Shown here piece by piece: positions 59,267-64,000 of a stretch of 64,000 nt of DNA. Where the stretch lies: the NCBI RefSeq assembly GCF_905475395.1, contig NC_058337.1, positions 111,160,368-111,224,367 on the forward strand. The letters run 5' to 3'. The stretch is from Chrysoperla carnea. Its lineage: Eukaryota > Arthropoda > Insecta > Neuroptera > Chrysopidae. The translations under genes were made by a program, and so were the position numbers. The notes beneath the pieces were generated by a model. It was given only the letters and a program-made list of their open reading frames with translations. It was not told the DNA's origin and searched no databases. Positions within the stretch are counted from its first letter, which is position 1. Each line of letters opens with the position of its first letter.

Positions 59267-60828
59267 TTAAACATCTCCAAATGATTTATTGAGTAGTGGC
59301 TGGGGATGAGCCAACCTTCTTTTCGATATCACGAAATACCTTATGGTCTAAAATTTTCCTACCCCAAGATAGCTTCTCTAATCAATCTTAGCTTAGCCTA
59401 CCCAGTTTCAAAGATGTGAATCAAATATATAATACTGACAAATAGAGGATACTCCTCATTTATCTACTTCCATCTCCGCCACTCGAAAACCGTATATTTT
59501 CTTGAATCTCATGACAACGCTTGCTTATTCTTAATTACCAGAAAGACATGTTTTCTTTCATTCTAATTAGAATGTGCTCTCTACAGTTTATTCAGCGAAC
59601 ATGGTAGAGCCGACAAAATCGCTGTTGTTTAAGAAAAGAAAACTCAATTTCTCGATATCCAGGTGTTCTATTAGCAAATTTTAATAATTTGCTTTTGTTT
59701 ACCGGCCAATAAGTGAATAAAATAGTGTAATAAAAACGAAGATATCCTTTAAATTTTATGAAGTTTCCTGCATAATTTAAATTTTACTAATTAAGGTTTT
59801 ATTTTGATCGTAAAAAATTATTTATTATTATCTGGAGCCCATGTATTTGTATTTGTTCACTGATTTTAGGCTCGAGATAACTACTTTGAATAACTGATGT
59901 TATCAAAAACATAATTATTTCTTTTGAAACAGCTACCGAAAAATAGTTTCCTTAGTAAATTTTCATTTTATTCATAAAACAATTTAAGCTGTATTTAAAT
60001 AGTTTATTAAAATGGTATGTATTTTAAACAAAAATATTCCTTCTACAAAAATATTCGTCCTACATAAATATTTTTTGTACAATATATTCTAAACCTGGGA
60101 TTAGTTTTTCTTTTCAATATGAAACCATAAGACTATTCTAACCATTTTAGGCTTATAAAATTTAAATGCGCTGTATGGTTTTCATGTTCTATTCCAGTTT
60201 TCTACTCTTTCACAAAATATTCTGCCAGGACGAATCACAAAAAATTAATTATTAAATATTCATGTACTATTCAACATTTGTTTTGTAAAGAGATGCACTA
60301 TATCATCATAAATGGATTGGCTTTTTAAGCATACATTGGTTAGTCCTTTTTCTGTCGTTTTACAAATTTATAAAGACATTTGTTTCGGTGAAGAGAACAT
60401 TTAGTAGGATATAGTTGTATTGTTTTCGAAATATCGATTCTTAAAGCTTATTTCTGCTTGAGTGCTTGCTTATTCTAAACAGTACAAAGATTGAAATGTT
60501 ATAGGTACGAAAATTGTACGGCTACTGACCACAAAACACAATGACAGGACTATTATGGATAATTTTTTTTTCCTTTTCTACTTATATTGAGTGTACTACA
60601 TCGAGACCAATTCAGTGAAGCTACTTTGAAGTCAATTTATTACAATAGTTTTAAAAAAATGTATGTATTTTCGTTTGTTCCCTCCGAGCATCTAAACAAC
60701 TAATCATAATTTGACAGAGGGTATCGCTAAAAGCGTCTTGACCGTCCGCTGGTTACAGACTAAGTGTGGTCATATTAAATTGAATATAGCGTCTACAGGA
60801 CATAATATTATGATCGAAAAAACAAAAT
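59267..60828. other. Intergenic, nothing recognised
   Basis: AT-rich spacer. Confidence 0.45.
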
Positions 60829-61036
60829 GAAAGGACGTAATTAGCACTTTTTAAAAATATATACATTGTTATACTTGATCTCGAAATTATAGCCGCAAAA
60901 ATAGTTTAAATGTATGTATTTCGAGTTTAATTTAATGATCGCGTGTTAGGTTATTAAATGAAAGAGCGTGTTTAGCCCTTTCATTTAATATATGTTATAC
61001 TTTTTCACGAAATTATATCCCCAAAAAAATAGTTTA
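60829..61036 (+). repeat. Diverged two-unit direct repeat
   Basis: A ~90-110 bp unit (AATGAAAGGACGTAATTAGC ... CGAAATTATAGCCGCAAAAATAG) recurs as AATGAAAGAGCGTGTTTAGC ... CGAAATTATATCCCCAAAAA. It abuts the fold-back at 61037. Confidence 0.5.
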
Positions 61037-61309
61037 AATAAAATTAAGTTCACAAACTACAACCCCGAAGCTCTGACAAAACCGTGCTCTTAAAAGTATG
61101 AAAACAAGAAAATATTTTCATTTTAAATTATTATGATAAATAGCATCGCCAATACAGTCGGGGTACCTCTTTTTCGTTCTGTGGAAAACTGTTTAATCTT
61201 AGATGTTCCCCGACTGTAATGACGATTTTAATATTTTCTTGTTTTCATACTTTTTAGAGCACGATTTTCTCATGGCGTCGGCGTTTTAGTTTGTGAACTT
61301 TATTTTATT
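61037..61309. mobile_element. Fold-back element of ~270 bp
   Basis: The left end AATAAAATTAAGTTCACAAAC pairs with the right end (reversed AATAAAATAAAGTTCACAAA). Inside, GTGCTCTTAAAAGTATGAAA and CAAGAAAATATT pair with their inverted partners, and a second pair, CAGTCGGGGTACCTCT and ATGTTCCCCGACTG, forms the inner stem. Confidence 0.6.
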
Positions 61310-61977
61310 CAACCTTGATTAAAACTTGTTTTGATTAATTAATTCCAGCACTTTTTCATTTGTAGAACTATCCCACTTAAACGTATTATATGGCCCCATA
61401 GTTCAATTTAACAAGCAAAATAGAATTATTAGATGGAAGCAAATGGCCACAATTTTGTGCAGTTCTAAAAATTGCTTAGAAAACAATGTGGTTTATAGTA
61501 TGGAAAACATTGTAGGTACTGTTACAAAGTATATCTCAATATATTTCATAAAATAAATTTGTTCAATAGTATTAGTACTTAGAAAATATTGAATTTTTCT
61601 TCAATGAACGAATATAGAAATATAGTGTAGTCGTATATGATTTTTGATTATGTTGGAATAAAAATTGTAACATTATTAAAATTGAATATATATTTCCATA
61701 TTTATTTAATTACAAATTTCCCTTCTAGGTATACTATATATTTTTCTATCATACAAAGTTTTCTCTATAGTTAAATAAAATCGATTTCTTTAAATTAAAA
61801 GCACACGTTAACATATGTACTTTATGAAAGTACTTTTATAATAAATATTTAATTTTAATATGCAGTTCTTATTAATTTGGTGTACTTCAATATTTTACCG
61901 CAGTAGGCGACCTGCGTTTATCAGTTTTTTCCATCGTTCTATACCATTTATAGGAAAACAAATGTTATATATCATTT
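61310..61977. other. Intergenic, nothing recognised
   Basis: AT-rich spacer. Confidence 0.45.
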
Positions 61978-62130
61978 CTTTAACGCCCGAATCTAAAAAA
62001 AGAGGTGTTATATGTTTGATCGCTATGTGTCTGTCTGTCTGTGACATCGTAGCGCCTAACGGATGAACCGATTTTGATTTTTTTTTTCGTTTGAAATGTA
62101 GTTTAACGGAGAGTGTTGTTGGACAGTGGA
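61978..62130 (+). repeat. Family A interspersed repeat, short copy
   Basis: It contains CGCCCGAATCTAAAAAAAGA, GGTGTTATATGTTTGATCGC, CTGTCTGTCTGTGACATCGT, GGATGAACCGATTTTGATTT and AGTTTAACGGAGAGTGTTGT. Confidence 0.65.
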
Positions 62131-64000
62131 GTTGTTAGAGAAAATTTAACAACAAAAAATGTTAGCCTTAATCTTCCTTTTTTGGTTTCTTCAAGATATG
62201 TTTTACTGTGTTTAATTTTTTGTTTAAGTGTCATAACTCATCCCGGTTTTACGCCTATCCCACGAAAGAACTTATATTATATGTATTAATCAATTAATAT
62301 TATTTCGTTTTCAATCATTATTAAACGAATTTTCTTATAAACCAGACAAAAATTATACCACCCTGAAATGTTATATTGAGGTAATTATCGGCACAAAGAT
62401 TTTTATTCGTTTATACTATATGAACGTAAAGTAACACGATAAAATCTTGATAAAATTAATAAAACAAAATTTTTATTTTATATCGTCTATTGAATTGATG
62501 ATATTTTTTTTATAGATACGGCAAAGTTAGAAAAAAAAAACACTGGTTGCTCGCTTATATCAGAATTATTAGAATTCTTTTATACTGGAAAAATGTTTAT
62601 TAAAAATGTTTATAAAAAAAGCAAAGTTAAAATAAATCATTTTTATATGAAGTGTAAACTATTCATAGATGTTTATGGTAAATTTAGATTATATTTTTCT
62701 CAATTTTATCACAAGATTCTGTAGCAAATAGACTAGACATCAAAAAATTTCCAATGAGATCAAAAATATCTCCTGGTGAAACGGTCTAATTGGGATAATC
62801 TACAACTCATTCGAAAGCGTATACTTTGTAACGTTTGAATACATAGCCGAAAATTTTATACCACCATCCACCACTTTCTATTTGAAGAAATGAGAAAAGC
62901 TACCTTCAAAGTAGTAAAGCAACCAGGAGAGTCTCGAATTTAAAATTTTTTTCAATGTTTGAATAAAAACTTATTCTTCTTTAAACATTTCAGTAAAAAA
63001 TTTTGCATTCAAAAGCTTCATTTTTCTGAAAAATGCACTTTTACGAACTCGAACTCTCGTACGAGTTTTTTTTCACTGAATTACGTACAGTTTAACTGAG
63101 CTGAGTGGAGAAAGCTTTAACAAGAACACTTAAAAACACATCCTACAGAAAAATTTATGAGCTGCCGAATGCATAAATTTGAAAAGAATTTTAACTTTGT
63201 ACCATTCATACTTTAACTTTAGCAATAAGTAAGTGATCTAGTTTAAGAAATAAACATATTTGTTAATGTTATTTATCAACAATATATCTCATTTATTTTT
63301 GTTGGTGTAATAATATAAGGTTGCTCTTTTGAAACGTATTTTGTGACAAAAGTTTGTACTTGCCAAAAGCTTGAACTTAATATTTCTCATATAATGTACT
63401 CTTTATAACATACACATCTGTATACATCTATCACACATAATATTTTTCTGATATCTCTATGGAATTTGCTTTCATTGAATTTCACCATTTTCACTTCTTA
63501 GTGCTTACTATAAAAATAATAGTTTTTCATTCGTTTACACAAGTACTAATACAACATACATACATGAACAAACTATTTGTTATCGATTTTGTATTTATAA
63601 CCTTATGTAACCTAACCATACCTTTTTCTGTTTCGAACTATTGTGGTATGAATAGTAGACAAGAGTTGCTCCAGAATATTAGTAGATGAAACATGTTGAA
63701 CGATTAATAGTGACTACGGTTTAAATGCTATAAATTTAAGGTAATTTTTTAATTTAAAACCAAAATCAATTAAATACTACTTTGTTTTCTCACCGCTTCC
63801 ACCAAAGGCACTTTAATTATAAGATTTACTTATGGTTGAAGAGACAACAGTATACAATATCTGATAGAACTAGATACAGTAAAGCTTGTACTGGAATTAA
63901 AAGAACCAAATTTACGTAAAAACAGTCTACTAAGACCCAAAAGTGGGTTATAAGGATGAAGTGCGAATCCAAAATTGTAAAAATTTGGCTGAAAATCAAA
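62131..64000. other. Intergenic to window end, nothing recognised
   Basis: AT-rich. The short open frame at 63459-63689 has no family resemblance. Confidence 0.45.

Noticed and set aside
59594..59650. ATG after CTCTCTACAG as a downstream exon of the 28.7-kb transcript
   Set aside because: The acceptor-like site and ATG are present, but the frame is short and unrecognisable, and nothing links it to the first exon.

Overview
This window is AT-rich nuclear DNA from an animal, most likely an insect. The coding sequences are split by short GT-AG introns, intergenic DNA is long and repeat-filled, and there are tRNA-derived SINE heads, MITE-like hairpins and other small non-autonomous transposons. 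No bacterial operon or ribosome-binding-site architecture is present. The species cannot be fixed from the sequence alone.

The left 10.3 kb is the gene-bearing part. Two conserved housekeeping genes lie on the minus strand and can be read exon by exon with phase-consistent splice sites. One is a SKI8/WDR61 seven-blade WD40 protein (1420-3949, 6 coding exons, 327 aa). The other is the anaphase-promoting complex subunit CDC16/APC6 (6019-10269, 9 coding exons, 679 aa). WDR61 acts in the Paf1 and SKI complexes and CDC16 in cell-cycle ubiquitination, so their adjacency is positional only. A third, unidentified minus-strand exon may run off the left edge (1-154).

The remaining ~54 kb has no confidently identified host protein-coding gene. 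It holds a candidate orphan promoter with a non-coding first exon (TATA at 28738, splice donor at 28906), two clear SINE heads, eight copies of one ~0.6-kb interspersed repeat with a palindromic 5' end (family B), several copies of a second interspersed repeat (family A), paired copies of others, and many hairpin or TIR elements.

The outstanding feature is a 4.1-kb giant palindrome at 34027-38147. Two nearly identical ~1.9-kb arms flank an asymmetric ~0.3-kb centre. Each arm carries the 3' half of a gene from a family of uncharacterised invertebrate proteins with a FEN1/PIN-like acidic core, a Cys-rich tail and an acidic C-terminus. The arms share two frame breaks and the loss of a conserved Asp. 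One break falls exactly on an A AAA AAG heptamer. The centre keeps different upstream fragments of the same gene on each side, which implies unequal internal deletions before or during head-to-head fusion. The locus looks like a mobile fold-back element and could act as a long-hairpin siRNA source.
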